Of a stretch of DNA of 64,000 bases, positions 46,222 to 55,830 are shown piece by piece. Under the pieces are notes generated by a model. The model worked only from the letters and a program-made list of their open reading frames with translations. It had not been told where the DNA came from and ran no database searches. Position 1 is the first letter of the stretch, and each line of letters starts with the position of its first letter. Made by a program: the position numbers and the translations under genes. This DNA is from Candidatus Heimdallarchaeota archaeon (lineage in GTDB: Archaea; Asgardarchaeota; Heimdallarchaeia; Hodarchaeales; Hodarchaeaceae): positions 2,822,539-2,886,538 of the forward strand of contig CP070695.1 of the NCBI GenBank assembly GCA_020353515.1, written 5' to 3'.

Positions 46222-47271
46222 ATGAAATGTGTCCCTCTGATGAGAGGTAGTACATTCATTAGGATAGGTAATGACAGAGAAATTAGAAATATTCACCTAT
46301 TCTTCATGGTAATTAGTATGATCATACATGCACCTCTAGATACAGAAATCTTAAGCCCGTTAGAAAAAAAGGGGTGTCAAGGCCGGATTGTCTCAATAAG
46401 GCATTTGAAAGAATTACGACACGAGATTAATGGGCTACATAGACAAAAGCTGTTAAATGAAAACTTGTATAGGGAAAGAGAATTCTCATCGTTTGATTAC
46501 GAACATACAGTGTTTCCTGAAGCAACTTCAATAATTATAGTCGCTTATCCAGATCCACCATACAATGTTACATTCAATTGGTATGATAAAGACATTTCAG
46601 TAAGAGTCCCTCCAACTTATCTCTTAGGCCAATCGAATGATAAAAGAATAAAAACATTCTTGCTTCAAAGCTTAAAACCACTTGGATACAGGGTAGCCAA
46701 AGCAAACATTCCACTCAAATTATTAGCAGTTAGAAGTGGATTAGCCCGATACGGGAAAAATAATATTGGTTATATACGAGGTATGGGAAGTTTTTGTAGG
46801 TTAGTTGCCTTTTTTTCTGATTATGTGTGCGAGAGAGACGAGTGGTTTGAACCACGCAAGCTGGAGAGGTGCGAAAATTGCACTATCTGCTTCCAAAAAT
46901 GCCCTACAAATGCGATTACTGAGAAACGATTTCTTATTCATGCTGAACGATGTCTAACATATTTGAATGAACAACCTGGGCATGTACAATTTCCAAATTG
47001 GGTGTCTCACGCGGCCCATAATTGTCTAGTGGGATGCCTTCGGTGTCAGATGAAGTGTCCAGAGAATAGAAAAATAAAAAATTGGATAAAACAAGGCCCA
47101 AAATTTTCGTTTAAAGAAACAGGATTGTTATTAGCAAGGACACCCATTGAACATCTTCCTGTAAGCACAGTAGACAAGCTGAAGAATTTCGGGATCGATT
47201 ATCTCATAGATCTGATACCTCGAAATCTACAGACTTTGATTAAACGGATAGACAATCACAAATTAGATTGA
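46222..47271 (+). CDS. QueG-like double 4Fe-4S protein
   Basis: In this 349-residue protein two ferredoxin-type clusters are visible: Cys217, 220, 223 and 227 (ENCTICFQKCPTNAI) and Cys268, 272, 275 and 279 (CLVGCLRCQMKCPEN), with Cys244 between them. SGLARYGKNNIGYIRGMGSFCRL matches epoxyqueuosine reductase (QueG) and related enzymes. QueG also needs cobalamin; the N-terminal part here is divergent, so it may be a related reductase rather than QueG. It ends before a hydrolase remnant. Confidence 0.78.
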   Translation: MKCVPLMRGSTFIRIGNDREIRNIHLFFMVISMIIHAPLDTEILSPLEKKGCQGRIVSIRHLKELRHEINGLHRQKLLNENLYREREFSSFDYEHTVFPEATSIIIVAYPDPPYNVTFNWYDKDISVRVPPTYLLGQSNDKRIKTFLLQSLKPLGYRVAKANIPLKLLAVRSGLARYGKNNIGYIRGMGSFCRLVAFFSDYVCERDEWFEPRKLERCENCTICFQKCPTNAITEKRFLIHAERCLTYLNEQPGHVQFPNWVSHAAHNCLVGCLRCQMKCPENRKIKNWIKQGPKFSFKETGLLLARTPIEHLPVSTVDKLKNFGIDYLIDLIPRNLQTLIKRIDNHKLD

Positions 47272-47340
47272 TAACTGTGTTACCATATTAGACGATGGCT
47301 CAAAACCTGCTAACGAATGTGAAAACACTACTCTTCATGG

Positions 47341-47648
47341 ATGGTAAATAGTCATCCAGAGAAGGAATCCTTCCGACAGGGAGCACGGGGGTCATCCATT
47401 GACGCGCTACTCCAGTACCGTGTCTGGAAATTCAATCCGAGGAAATAATGATACCCATTCATTTTTACTATGGAACGGAGGATAAGTTCGTACCCCACCT
47501 GTTTTCAGAGACCTTGCAAGAAATCATTCCCCTAGCCACGCTAAAATCTTTTCTTGGAGAAGGACATTTTTCGATGATCAACATGGGAAATGAAGTCCTT
47601 AGGGGCATGAGATCCAAGCTGGAAAAACCGAAGGATTTAGTAGAATAG
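47341..47648 (+). pseudogene. alpha/beta hydrolase C-terminal remnant, frameshifted
   Basis: The first frame (47341-47448) reads SHPEKESFRQGARGSSIDAL and ends RVWKFNPRK, a stretch typical of the region before the last strand of alpha/beta hydrolases. The second frame, from about 47436, gives EEIMIPIHFYYGTEDKFVP, then TLKSFLGEGHFSMI, carrying the acid and His of the catalytic triad. One base lost near 47437 would explain the break. The nucleophile half is gone. A dispersed repeat follows. Confidence 0.6.
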
Positions 47649-47670
47649 ATATGATAATATCGACATAATT

Positions 47671-47785
47671 TTCTGAAAATATTCAAAAAACGCACAAACA
47701 TCAAACCACTGCTCGTGTAATTGAAGATAATAACTCTTTAAGCCAACTGACGACAAATTTTTGGAAAATACTTAATTTCCAAACG
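47671..47785. repeat. dispersed intergenic repeat, copy 1
   Basis: Reads TTCTGAAAAT ... CACAAACATCAAACCACTGC, then TCGTGTAATTGAAG, CTCTTTAAGCCAACTGACGA and AATTTCC. It matches the copies at 52310, 55993, 57998 and 59355. It lies between the hydrolase remnant and the PIN gene's stop. Confidence 0.75.
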
Positions 47786-48262
47786 TTACAATCGAGTAAG
47801 AAATTTTTCTTTGAAGTCAGGATCATTTGGATTCAAAATTGGTACAATTCCTAAATTACCACGAAAATCGCTATCAAAAGTTATAAATAATGTAACCTGG
47901 GAAGCTAGAGCAATAGCTGCATGTAACGCGTCAGCTGCGTAAAGATTGTGGTCAAAAATTTGTTTTCGGGACACCATGATAGCAGATCGTGTTACAGGGA
48001 TAATTTTTAGTACTTCTTCTTCAGCCATTTCTCCAAGTTCAGACAGGAAGAAATCCAGAGCTATCTTTGCAGCTTTTTCTTCAATCTTTTCAAGATTGAC
48101 TTGTTTTTTTAAAGCAAGAAACATTTCAAGGATTGTCCATTCACAAGTAACCCCCTGAAACTTAGGAGTCAATTGATTGAGTATCCAGTCTGCAAGAGCG
48201 TTATTTTCAACAGGACAGTATGCGTTATAAAAAATATTTGTATCTAAGTACACCCCCATCAT
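47786..48262 (-). CDS. PIN-domain RNase toxin (VapC-like)
   Basis: A 158-residue PIN domain. Acidic residues expected at the metal site are visible: Asp in MGVYLDTNIFYNAY, Glu in EWTILEMFLALKKQ, and Asp in YAADALHAAIAL with Asp in FITFDSDFRG. VapC-type proteins cut RNA, often tRNA. It overlaps its RHH antitoxin gene by four bases (ATGA), the usual layout. Its 3' end abuts a dispersed repeat. Confidence 0.88.
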   Translation of the reverse strand: MMGVYLDTNIFYNAYCPVENNALADWILNQLTPKFQGVTCEWTILEMFLALKKQVNLEKIEEKAAKIALDFFLSELGEMAEEEVLKIIPVTRSAIMVSRKQIFDHNLYAADALHAAIALASQVTLFITFDSDFRGNLGIVPILNPNDPDFKEKFLTRL

Positions 48263-48495
48263 TCTTCTCCCCGTACTGATCGAATAACTTCAACTCCATC
48301 TTGAAACGGGCCCTTCTGTTGACTCTGTAGATACTGTTTCAATTCCTTACGGTTCTTAATGCCTAATTTATCTTTAATATAAGCATATATGCCACCACGT
48401 ACCGCTTCACTTCTAGAATTGATGATTCCGTCTTTTATCAGTTGATCAATCCACTCTAAAAGCTCTTTGTCAATAGAAATGGAAATACTCGTCAT
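48259..48495 (-). CDS. RHH (CopG-like) antitoxin
   Basis: A 78-residue protein. The ribbon-helix-helix is at the start: MTSISISIDKELLEWIDQLIKDGIINSRSEAVRGGIYAYI, a DNA-binding strand and two helices. The acidic/basic tail (KGPFQDGVEVIRSVRGEE) probably covers the PIN toxin. It would also repress its own operon; the AT-rich 160 bases upstream contain GTAA and TTAC half-sites that could serve as operator. Confidence 0.88.
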   Translation of the reverse strand: MTSISISIDKELLEWIDQLIKDGIINSRSEAVRGGIYAYIKDKLGIKNRKELKQYLQSQQKGPFQDGVEVIRSVRGEE

Positions 48496-48655
48496 ATTTT
48501 CGCCCTAGAATTCGTACTATCAGAAATGTTATTATACTTGTAATAGCAAATCAGTATTATAAAAATGTTACTACTTATTTACAATACTAGTGTAAATTAA
48601 ATTGCTTCTTTTTAGATCTGATGATAACATTTGTGAAAAAGCTTAATTTCCATTC

Positions 48656-49054
48656 TCATTCATCAAGAAGAACTCGGAGTTTTTCTGTTAAAGCACGACT
48701 TAATGAATCGTCTTCCTTATCAACTCTGGCAAGGAGTTGTTCGAGAGAGGGTTTCCATCTGGGAATGAAAATAAACCGATCCATAATGTCATCAAGGGGG
48801 GAGATTGTATCGCTCAAAATATTCAAAGAAAGAGAATCCCTTTTTTCTCGTAAAACTTTGAGGAAAGGCTGGTAATCATTTAGTTCTTCCCATTGCTTCA
48901 GGATAAATGTTGATGTCTCATAAACACCTTCCCAATAGCTTTTGGTCGATTTTACATCTTTGAGAGGATCTGAAGATGATATCACAAAGTTGAGAGTATC
49001 AGCCTTGAGGCTTAAATCATCTTGAAATACCAAAAATAGCTGATACACTAACAA
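48656..49054 (-). CDS. unknown 132-residue protein
   Basis: No family is recognised. It is acidic and helical, with VKSTKSYWEGVYETSTFILKQWEELNDYQPFL in the middle and LEQLLARVDKEDDSLSRALTEKLRVLL at the end. No membrane segment. It lies between the RHH/PIN pair and a NosD-like gene on the other strand. It could be an accessory protein or a remnant; codon use does not look odd by eye. Confidence 0.5.
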   Translation of the reverse strand: MLVYQLFLVFQDDLSLKADTLNFVISSSDPLKDVKSTKSYWEGVYETSTFILKQWEELNDYQPFLKVLREKRDSLSLNILSDTISPLDDIMDRFIFIPRWKPSLEQLLARVDKEDDSLSRALTEKLRVLLDE

Positions 49055-49190
49055 CTAAAATTGTCAAAGCAAACAGAGAAGGAATAACAATATTTGGGTT
49101 AGAAAAACCCAATTTCTAAGAATAGAGAGGTGAAAAAATCCTATAAAGGAAGAAAAGCTTATTTCATTGTTGAAAACGAGGCGCTCCTTT

Positions 49191-51353
49191 GTGAAACAGA
49201 TCAAAAATCTAATCCTTCTCCTCCTCATAATGCTACAGGTTGTCTTGATCCCCCACACCGGCTTGATGGAGCAACCTCAAAGACAATTTACCGATAGAGA
49301 AACATCGCACTCATCCAACCATTCCAGATTACAAAAGAAAGATACAACTAACGCAGCGTATGAACCTCACTCACCCATAAGCATTATAGGTAATAGTGAT
49401 TTCATCGCTCAAGCTACCGTTGAAAACTGGTCTGGGAATGGAAGCACAAAAAACCCGTACATTATTGAGAGACTAGGGATAGGATCCGAAAATAGAATCT
49501 TAATTCTAATTCTATATACTGATGTCCATTTTCGAATACAGAACTGCTACCTAAACCAGGGGCGAATGGGAATATATTTATTCAGCGTAAAGAATGCACA
49601 GCTATCCAACAACATTGTCATTAACAACAATAAGTACGGAATTCATCTGGAAGACTCGGAAAATAATATTCTGTCAAATAACATTGTCATTAACAACAAT
49701 GAGGAGGGGATTTACCTGCGTGATTCAGCGAAGAATATCCTGGTAAACAATACCATCACCAGGAATTATTATCGTGGAATTGAAGTGAGATACTCAGAGA
49801 ACAATATCGTGACAAATAACACAGTCGTCAACAATCGATTATCGGGATTATGGTTTATCCATTCTCCCAATAACGCCCTCATTGGCAATACATTCACCAA
49901 TAATTTGAACGGGATAATGGTATGGTACTCAAATAACAGCTTTGTGGCGAAAAATACAGTCACCAATAACACTGAGGATGGTATTTATGTTTACGACTCT
50001 TCGAATTGCAAGGTGATTCGGAATCATGTCGCTAACAATAGTAGGAGGGGATTGTGGCTGTTAAGTCTGAGTGAGAATAACACAATCCAATTCAATAACT
50101 TTCAGGCAAATAATGATAGTGTGGTAGACAGTGGGTGGAAAAATATCTTCGAGCAGAACTATTGGAGTGACTGGACGAGTCCTGATGACAATGGAGACGG
50201 GATAGTTGACCAACCCTATCCAATCCATGAAGAGAATGTTGACCCCTATCCATTGGTTGAACCAAACTCAATTCCACCAGGACTAGACCCTCATTTAATA
50301 GCTCTCTATATCACTCCAAATGGGGGTGAAATTCTCCAAGGCACCATTGATATCCAATGGGGAATATTTGATTTAGGGAACCATGAAATGACCTATACAG
50401 TTTCATATTCAGAGAATGGAGGAGGAACATGGACTCAACTGACAACAGGATTAAAAGTCCCGGGTTATAGCTGGGATGTCACAGACATGAATGGCTCCCA
50501 ATATCTTGTTCAGGTCAATGCCAGCTGTACAGAAGGAGCAAGGGTCGAAATCACATCAAGAGCGCCTTTTACCATATACGACAACCACTTCGAGATAAAG
50601 GCATTCACCATCTTGGTGCCTAAGGGAGGAAAAATATACTATGGATCTGTCACGATTCAGTGGACGTCTGCAGTAGACCGTTTTAGCCATGAGGTGAGTT
50701 ATACAGTATCATATTCAGCAGATGATGGTTTTTCCTGGAATACCTTAACAACAAACCTAGTTCATACAACCTATGAGTGGGACACCACCACAGTCATGAA
50801 TGGCTCCCAGTATCTGATCCGTATCAAGGCTCGCTGTTCGGAAGGGAAATCACGGGAAAGCACATCGGCACCCTTTACAATTAAGAATCCACACGCTATT
50901 CAACCACTCACCCTCCTGACGCCTGAGGGAGGAAAAACATACTTTAACCCTATCATAATTCACTGGACTCCAGCAGTAAGCCTCTTCAACCATGAGGTGA
51001 CATATGTGATCTCATATTCAGCAGATAATGGCAACACCTGGAAGACCTTAACATCCAACCTAAATACAACAACCTTTGTCTGGGACAGTAAAACAGAAAA
51101 AGATAGCTCCCAGTATCTTATACAAGTCAATGCCAGCTGTGAGGAGGGGGCATGGTACATAGCCACCTCTAATGCCTTTACGATCGATAATATACCCCGA
51201 ACAACCAATTTTCCGATAGTACAGACTTCAACACATCCCATGCGGACGGATACCCCCCTAAACCTGCTACCTCTACTCCAGCTCCTCAGTCCAGTTGTTA
51301 TCTTAACCTTCCTGGTGACCCTGGTAACCATTATTCGCCGTCAACAGATATGA
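49191..51353 (+). CDS. NosD-like beta-helix surface protein with three Ig-like domains
   Basis: About 720 residues. The GTG at 49191 follows a TATA-like CTATAAAGG at 49141; the frame is open back to a TTG at 49167. A signal or membrane helix is followed by GNGSTKNPYIIERLGI, then beta-helix repeats of the NNIVINNN type to about residue 345. Three Ig-like repeats follow (GGTWTQLTTGL, GFSWNTLTTNL, GNTWKTLTSNL, each with an AxCxEG tail), then a C-terminal membrane helix. Close in design to the protein at 29254. Confidence 0.87.
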   Translation: MKQIKNLILLLLIMLQVVLIPHTGLMEQPQRQFTDRETSHSSNHSRLQKKDTTNAAYEPHSPISIIGNSDFIAQATVENWSGNGSTKNPYIIERLGIGSENRILILILYTDVHFRIQNCYLNQGRMGIYLFSVKNAQLSNNIVINNNKYGIHLEDSENNILSNNIVINNNEEGIYLRDSAKNILVNNTITRNYYRGIEVRYSENNIVTNNTVVNNRLSGLWFIHSPNNALIGNTFTNNLNGIMVWYSNNSFVAKNTVTNNTEDGIYVYDSSNCKVIRNHVANNSRRGLWLLSLSENNTIQFNNFQANNDSVVDSGWKNIFEQNYWSDWTSPDDNGDGIVDQPYPIHEENVDPYPLVEPNSIPPGLDPHLIALYITPNGGEILQGTIDIQWGIFDLGNHEMTYTVSYSENGGGTWTQLTTGLKVPGYSWDVTDMNGSQYLVQVNASCTEGARVEITSRAPFTIYDNHFEIKAFTILVPKGGKIYYGSVTIQWTSAVDRFSHEVSYTVSYSADDGFSWNTLTTNLVHTTYEWDTTTVMNGSQYLIRIKARCSEGKSRESTSAPFTIKNPHAIQPLTLLTPEGGKTYFNPIIIHWTPAVSLFNHEVTYVISYSADNGNTWKTLTSNLNTTTFVWDSKTEKDSSQYLIQVNASCEEGAWYIATSNAFTIDNIPRTTNFPIVQTSTHPMRTDTPLNLLPLLQLLSPVVILTFLVTLVTIIRRQQI

Positions 51354-51390
51354 TATGTCAGAGATGATGAACAATCCATTCGAGAAAATT

Positions 51391-51469
51391 CCCCGAAAAT
51401 AAACACAAAACGTACAGAGATTAGACCAACACCACTCTAGGAGAAGCTCCTGACTCCTAAAAGCTATTA
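51391..51469. repeat. dispersed intergenic repeat, copy 2 (partial)
   Basis: Contains CCCCGAAAATAAACACAAAACG, then CAGAGATTAGACC and GAAGCTCCTGACTCCTAAAAGC. It lacks the right third. It follows the stop of the NosD-like gene. Confidence 0.6.
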
Positions 51470-51530
51470 ATTTGTGTAAATGGTAACACTTATAATACTT
51501 GGTGTGAAAGTACTACCAGGTGTAGTCTAA

Positions 51531-51809
51531 ATGTCAACAGTGAAATTTGCAGAGACAGAAAAATTAAAGCAACTTCAAGCACGATTATACCTCTTAACCA
51601 ATCAGCATTTAACTCAACAGGAAATCTTAGAGTATGCAGTAAATATCCTTACGGAGAATATTGATTTACTTGTTGAAAGGTTACAAGCAGGATCAAAAAC
51701 TTTCACATCAGAGGAAATAAAAAAAATTCAAGCAAAAGCATCCCATTGGGGAGAAGATACCAAAGATCTCTCAAGTACAATCGATGAGACACTCTATGGA
51801 AAGGAATGA
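51531..51809 (+). CDS. antitoxin-like protein upstream of VapC
   Basis: A 92-residue helical protein with an RHH-like or coiled N-terminus (KLKQLQARLYLLTNQHLTQQEILEYAVNILTENI) and an acidic C-terminal tail. Its last codons overlap the PIN gene (ATGA). Position and size fit a VapB-type antitoxin; the fold itself is not certain. AT-rich DNA with TGGTAACACTT and AGTACTACCAGG words upstream could hold its operator. Confidence 0.75.
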   Translation: MSTVKFAETEKLKQLQARLYLLTNQHLTQQEILEYAVNILTENIDLLVERLQAGSKTFTSEEIKKIQAKASHWGEDTKDLSSTIDETLYGKE

Positions 51810-52228
51810 CAATGTCTATCTTAATAGATACAGGCTTTTTCGTAGCGTTGGTTAATAAGGACGACAATAATCATGAAAGAGCGGATAGTTTGCTAGAGGA
51901 GTTATTGACAGGAAAATGGGGAGCACGAATCACAACAGATTATATCCTAGACGAAGCAATAACTGTTACTTGGGCTCGGACAAAGAAAAAAACATTAGTT
52001 AAGGATGTTTACGACCTCTTTCTTGGATCGGAAGCGATCTGCTTATTGCAACCGATCCCTCATGAGTTACTACGTGAGATCTGGAAATATTTTCAACGAT
52101 ACAGCACTCTAAAAAGACCATTGAGTTTTACAGACTGTTCACTCCTCGCGTACGCAAAGGAAAAGGGGATCGATCATCTCCTAAGCTTTGATGAGGAATT
52201 CAATGGACTAATGAGTAGAATCCAGTAA
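51806..52228 (+). CDS. PIN-domain toxin (VapC)
   Basis: A 140-residue protein. Metal-site residues: Asp in SILIDTGFFVALVNKDD, Glu in TTDYILDEAITVTW, Asp in SFTDCSLLAYAKEKG and Asp in LLSFDEEFNG. This is the second VapBC-type pair in 4 kb and is not close to the first in sequence. The start may be the internal ATG two codons later. It probably cuts RNA when free of its antitoxin. Confidence 0.9.
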   Translation: MTMSILIDTGFFVALVNKDDNNHERADSLLEELLTGKWGARITTDYILDEAITVTWARTKKKTLVKDVYDLFLGSEAICLLQPIPHELLREIWKYFQRYSTLKRPLSFTDCSLLAYAKEKGIDHLLSFDEEFNGLMSRIQ

Positions 52229-52669
52229 ACAATTCAGAACCAATTATTGGGACTCTACTTGAAATTCATTCCTCCGTAAGCTATCTAATGATAGATTTTA
52301 TGAAATGATCGCATGCCCTGAAACTGAAGCTCGTGACTCCTTAAGCCAACTGACGAAAGATTTTTGGGAAAAAACTCAATTTCCACTAAGTCGCCCTTGA
52401 GCGCAGCTCCTCTCGTAATAAGAGTGTCTTCCTCTCATAGATCCAACACGTCTTTGGTTTCTTGTTTATAAACATAAGAGGTTACAATACTAATTGTTAC
52501 GAGTGCTAAAATAACTCCTTTTCGCAAAGTCACTCCTTTCTTCACCATTTGCATCCACCTATTAAAATCAAACTCACATTTTTCACAATGAAATCGCAAT
52601 TACATTCCTGAAAACCCTTTTGAAGTCTAAGATCTTGTTAGGAATGAGTAATCTAGTTCGAGATGAATA
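52229..52669. other. 441-base intergenic space, mostly repeat
   Basis: Carries copy 3 of the dispersed repeat (52310-52450). The rest is AT-rich with no supported gene. The 52640-52668 stretch probably holds the leader of the next gene. Confidence 0.5.
52310..52450. repeat. dispersed intergenic repeat, copy 3
   Basis: Reads ATGCCCTGAAACTGAAGC, TCGTGACTCCTTAAGCC, AACTGACGAAAGATTTTTGGG, CTCAATTTCC and AAGTCGCCCTTG, and ends in a CTCATAGATCCAACACG word also found at the end of the copy at 55993. It is one of the longest copies. Confidence 0.7.
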
Positions 52670-53689
52670 ATGATGTGGGGAAAGTATACTGCAATTGTCA
52701 CAATCTTATTCCTTATTTTCGGAATGATGATTACCAAGTGCTCAGCTAATGTTCTCCCTGCTTCTGATGATGCTGCAGATGGGGGGTTATTGCCTGACCG
52801 TCTCTCCTTCTCTCAGTGGTTACAGTCGAATCGATCAATCTTTTTGAAAGCGGAAACAATCAATGTTACTTTGGATCAAGAGAAAGCCCATGTAAATGCT
52901 TTATATATACTTAAAAATGAAGCAGTAAACGAAACTTCTCTGGATATTGCATTACCTTTCTCAAGAACTCCCTCAAATGTTCAACTGATGATTGATGGAA
53001 AAGAAAAGACCTATTCTTGGAACGAAATTAAAGAAATTATAGTTCCTCATACTTACCCCGCTACTGATTCCGTTCACTCCATTAATGATCCTAAGGAGTC
53101 TATTGGATTTTCTTTATCTTTCAATGGATCTGAAGAAAAACGAGTTCATGTCATGTATCAGCGTGAGTATACGATAACAGACGGTCTTTACGATCATAAA
53201 ATTGTTTCTGAGTTTCGATACATCATCGGGACTTCTCGCTGGTGGAAATATCCTCTTGAATCAGCTCATTTTGAGTTTTGGGTGTTGAAAAGAACATTCG
53301 ACAAAGGAACTGTAGTAGTTTTAGGTAACCAAATGATATCCCCTAGTGATATCCCCTTTTTCATCAACTCCACAACAAAGGATTATGTGGGTTTGTCAGT
53401 GGATTATAGGAATTGGATGCCTGTTGATCAGGATTTTTTGGTTCTTTATTGGGAGAGAGCGAAACCATTTTTTGATACTCGTTTGGGGACATTAGTACAA
53501 TTGGGGGGTGTTTTTATATCTTGTACTATAGGCTTAATAGGTAGTATTTGGGTAACAAAACGATTTAAGGATCACACCCGAGTCAAATACGTATCTATTC
53601 CTGCGATTATACTCTTCCTACTGCTGACACTCTGGTTTCTCCTGTTAACAGCAATATACGTTTTTTTCATTGGCATTTTCCATTCCTAG
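52670..53689 (+). CDS. unknown exported membrane-anchored protein
   Basis: A 339-residue protein with a signal or membrane helix at about residues 7-25. A beta-rich outside domain of about 240 residues follows (with SIGFSLSFNGSEEKRVHVMYQREY), then two membrane helices near 270-290 and 305-330. There are several N-x-S/T sites, as in other archaeal surface proteins. No known domain. Single gene. Confidence 0.7.
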   Translation: MMWGKYTAIVTILFLIFGMMITKCSANVLPASDDAADGGLLPDRLSFSQWLQSNRSIFLKAETINVTLDQEKAHVNALYILKNEAVNETSLDIALPFSRTPSNVQLMIDGKEKTYSWNEIKEIIVPHTYPATDSVHSINDPKESIGFSLSFNGSEEKRVHVMYQREYTITDGLYDHKIVSEFRYIIGTSRWWKYPLESAHFEFWVLKRTFDKGTVVVLGNQMISPSDIPFFINSTTKDYVGLSVDYRNWMPVDQDFLVLYWERAKPFFDTRLGTLVQLGGVFISCTIGLIGSIWVTKRFKDHTRVKYVSIPAIILFLLLTLWFLLLTAIYVFFIGIFHS

Positions 53690-53731
53690 AGTGCTAGATG
53701 TCCTAGGTGACAACGAAATTCCGAAAGGTAA

Positions 53732-54148
53732 TTAGCCAACCTCCTGTAAGAGAGTAGGTCGTTCAGACGAAAATTTCGCCTGAAGGGCGTTCTTGTCTGC
53801 GCGATCAAAGGCAGCATGAATATACCCCGATTCCTGAATACCAATTTCGAGAAAATTATAGGTTAATTGGCCATAACAGCTTTGAGAGAACTTAAAGGCA
53901 GTATGGATGTTATCAATAGCAATATGAAATAACCATTCAATAACTACCTTATCTCCCCAACCAGAACCTTTTTTCCTGTTCCAATATCTGCGAATTGTAT
54001 TGGCATCGTTTCTAGTATAGGCGTGGCATTCGATTCGATGATCAGCTCCTAAGACTTCTGCCGGGGAATCAATCCATTGATGCAATTCTTCAAACGCAAA
54101 TCCCGTACACTGCTTGCTAATCGCACAATGTGCTCCTAAATTTGGCAT
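53732..54148 (-). CDS. unknown 138-residue protein
   Basis: It opens MPNLGAHCAISKQCTGFAFEELHQWIDSP and contains LGADHRIECHAYTRNDANTI, a histidine/aspartate-rich start that recalls small uncharacterised proteins found near nuclease or defence genes. DKVVIEWLFHIAIDNIHTAFKFS is helical. No catalytic motif can be claimed. It lies downstream of the 485-residue gene, with a small zinc-ribbon frame between them, all on one strand. Confidence 0.55.
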   Translation of the reverse strand: MPNLGAHCAISKQCTGFAFEELHQWIDSPAEVLGADHRIECHAYTRNDANTIRRYWNRKKGSGWGDKVVIEWLFHIAIDNIHTAFKFSQSCYGQLTYNFLEIGIQESGYIHAAFDRADKNALQAKFSSERPTLLQEVG

Positions 54149-54167
54149 GATTAAGACCTACCATTTC

Positions 54168-54317
54168 TTATTGCACTCTAACTAGCTTTCCTTGGCAATA
54201 TGGACACAAAGATACACCTGATTTGCTACTACTATCATAACAATCCCCACACTCACACCCCAGTGGTTCAATTATTCTGTGGTCACAGATAGTTTTTATG
54301 GGTTCTAATAAAATCGA
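54168..54317 (-). CDS. possible small zinc-ribbon protein
   Basis: A 49-codon frame reads PLGCECGDCYDSSSKSG and then LCPYCQGKLVRVQ: four to five cysteines spaced as a zinc ribbon. It overlaps the end of the 485-residue gene in another frame and lacks a clear ATG/GTG/TTG start, so it may be the tail of that gene after a frameshift, or a remnant. Confidence 0.35.
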   Translation of the reverse strand, partial: SILLEPIKTICDHRIIEPLGCECGDCYDSSSKSGVSLCPYCQGKLVRVQ

Positions 54318-55740
54318 TTATTTTGGCTTGCTCAACTTCAGATAATATTTTATTGACATGATTCCAGAGAATTTCTTCCGAATGACTCATGGGAACAACA
54401 ACTTCTTTCAAGCGTGCTTGAACATGGGCGGGGAGCTTTAGTAGATCATAATTGTGCAATGCTTTCTTGTGAAAATCGTCCCCAGAAATTTGAACATTAC
54501 TTACACTCATTGTGAAATTATCTAGAATATCAATGTATATTTCTCGAGTTCCCCACCATGGACGATTGATATTTTGCATTTGACTCCAAAGCCATGTCGC
54601 ATTAAATACGAAGACGTGCTCTAGACGCGTTCTAGCAATTAATGCCTCAATGTCATCTAATAATTTCTCCAGCTCTATTAGGAGACTCTCTATCTCCTCA
54701 GGTTGGTCTTCTTTTATACTTTTAATTAGTTCTCTAAGATTTGTTTTATCGTTCCGTCCCCCAAGTAAGATTATCTTTCCATTGACTTTATGAATTTTTC
54801 TTAGATTTGGGTCGTCTAGCCCCCGAACTCTATACTTCAATGTTCCAATTGAGTGACTTAATGATATATTACAATATTGAATATAGCACGGTATTGAATT
54901 GATTTTAACCAGTGCCCAGTTTGTAGGTGTTGAAGGCCAATGGGCCCAGTTTGTTGGTTTCTCGTAATCCCTAACCTCAATCCCCATTTCATTTAGGATG
55001 TTGTAAAATTCATGCCATAAATTTGGTTCTTTCGTCTTACTAAAAGTCAGTTTGCCTTCTTCATTTACCCTGTTCATTCCATCACTCCTCAGATCGATTT
55101 TCTCAGTAATGGGATGGGATATTTTCAGTGGGGGAATTGGTGGTGGAGGTAGTTCAGTAATTACTTTCTTTATCACCTCTGGGAAATCAACTGATACAAC
55201 AGGTATTGATTGTGTAATTTTTGGTAATGGTTTTACTGTTGGGAGTTTTATTGTGGGTTCAATGGGTTTTTGTGGAACAATTTCTGTGATCATTTTTGGT
55301 TTTATTCTGGGAAGAGGTTTCTGAATGGGTGGTTCTTTGATCGCATTCCATAGGTCTTTAATCTTTAAAACCAATTCAGATTCGTGACTAAGACCAAGTT
55401 CAGCACGCCAAAAGTTCTCAATAAAGCCTTCGAGACAAGGATCTCCAAAGGCAGAAAACTCGATAAAAAATGAGTAATCAGTTCCAGTTTCATATTTGCT
55501 ATAAATTAATCTGGATTTATTAACTCCTTCCAACAAATCAGCTACTGGGAGTTGAGGAAATTGTTTCCTGAAGTCACGGTTAAACTGTTCTATATGCTCC
55601 TTCATGACGAGTGATCTTCTCGGTGGGGTAGGTACTGTTGACTGTGGTTTCTTGCGATACCGCCTAGATAAATACCAATGTAAGACAATCGATGAGAGGA
55701 CTGCCCCTAGGATTTTAAGGAAAAGATCTTCTAGACTCAC
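54283..55740 (-). CDS. unknown membrane-anchored protein with proline-rich linker
   Basis: A 485-residue protein. A membrane helix at residues 6-24 (LKILGAVLSSIVLHWYL) is followed by a basic stretch and a cytoplasmic domain of about 100 residues. A proline-rich linker (about 145-215) leads to a C-terminal domain with NEMGIEVRDYEKPTNWAHWP, IHKVNGKIILLGGRND and a helical end (SHSEEILWNHVNKILSEVEQAK). The C-terminal domain recalls restriction-endonuclease-like folds only loosely. Nothing firmer can be said. Confidence 0.65.
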   Translation of the reverse strand: MSLEDLFLKILGAVLSSIVLHWYLSRRYRKKPQSTVPTPPRRSLVMKEHIEQFNRDFRKQFPQLPVADLLEGVNKSRLIYSKYETGTDYSFFIEFSAFGDPCLEGFIENFWRAELGLSHESELVLKIKDLWNAIKEPPIQKPLPRIKPKMITEIVPQKPIEPTIKLPTVKPLPKITQSIPVVSVDFPEVIKKVITELPPPPIPPLKISHPITEKIDLRSDGMNRVNEEGKLTFSKTKEPNLWHEFYNILNEMGIEVRDYEKPTNWAHWPSTPTNWALVKINSIPCYIQYCNISLSHSIGTLKYRVRGLDDPNLRKIHKVNGKIILLGGRNDKTNLRELIKSIKEDQPEEIESLLIELEKLLDDIEALIARTRLEHVFVFNATWLWSQMQNINRPWWGTREIYIDILDNFTMSVSNVQISGDDFHKKALHNYDLLKLPAHVQARLKEVVVPMSHSEEILWNHVNKILSEVEQAKIIDFIRTHKNYL

Positions 55741-55830
55741 TCAGCACTCATCCCAAATGGGTAATCAGTTTGGATTTTACACACAAAGGAATTATTATAG
55801 TTATTCATTATACATTCACTATCGACCAAA

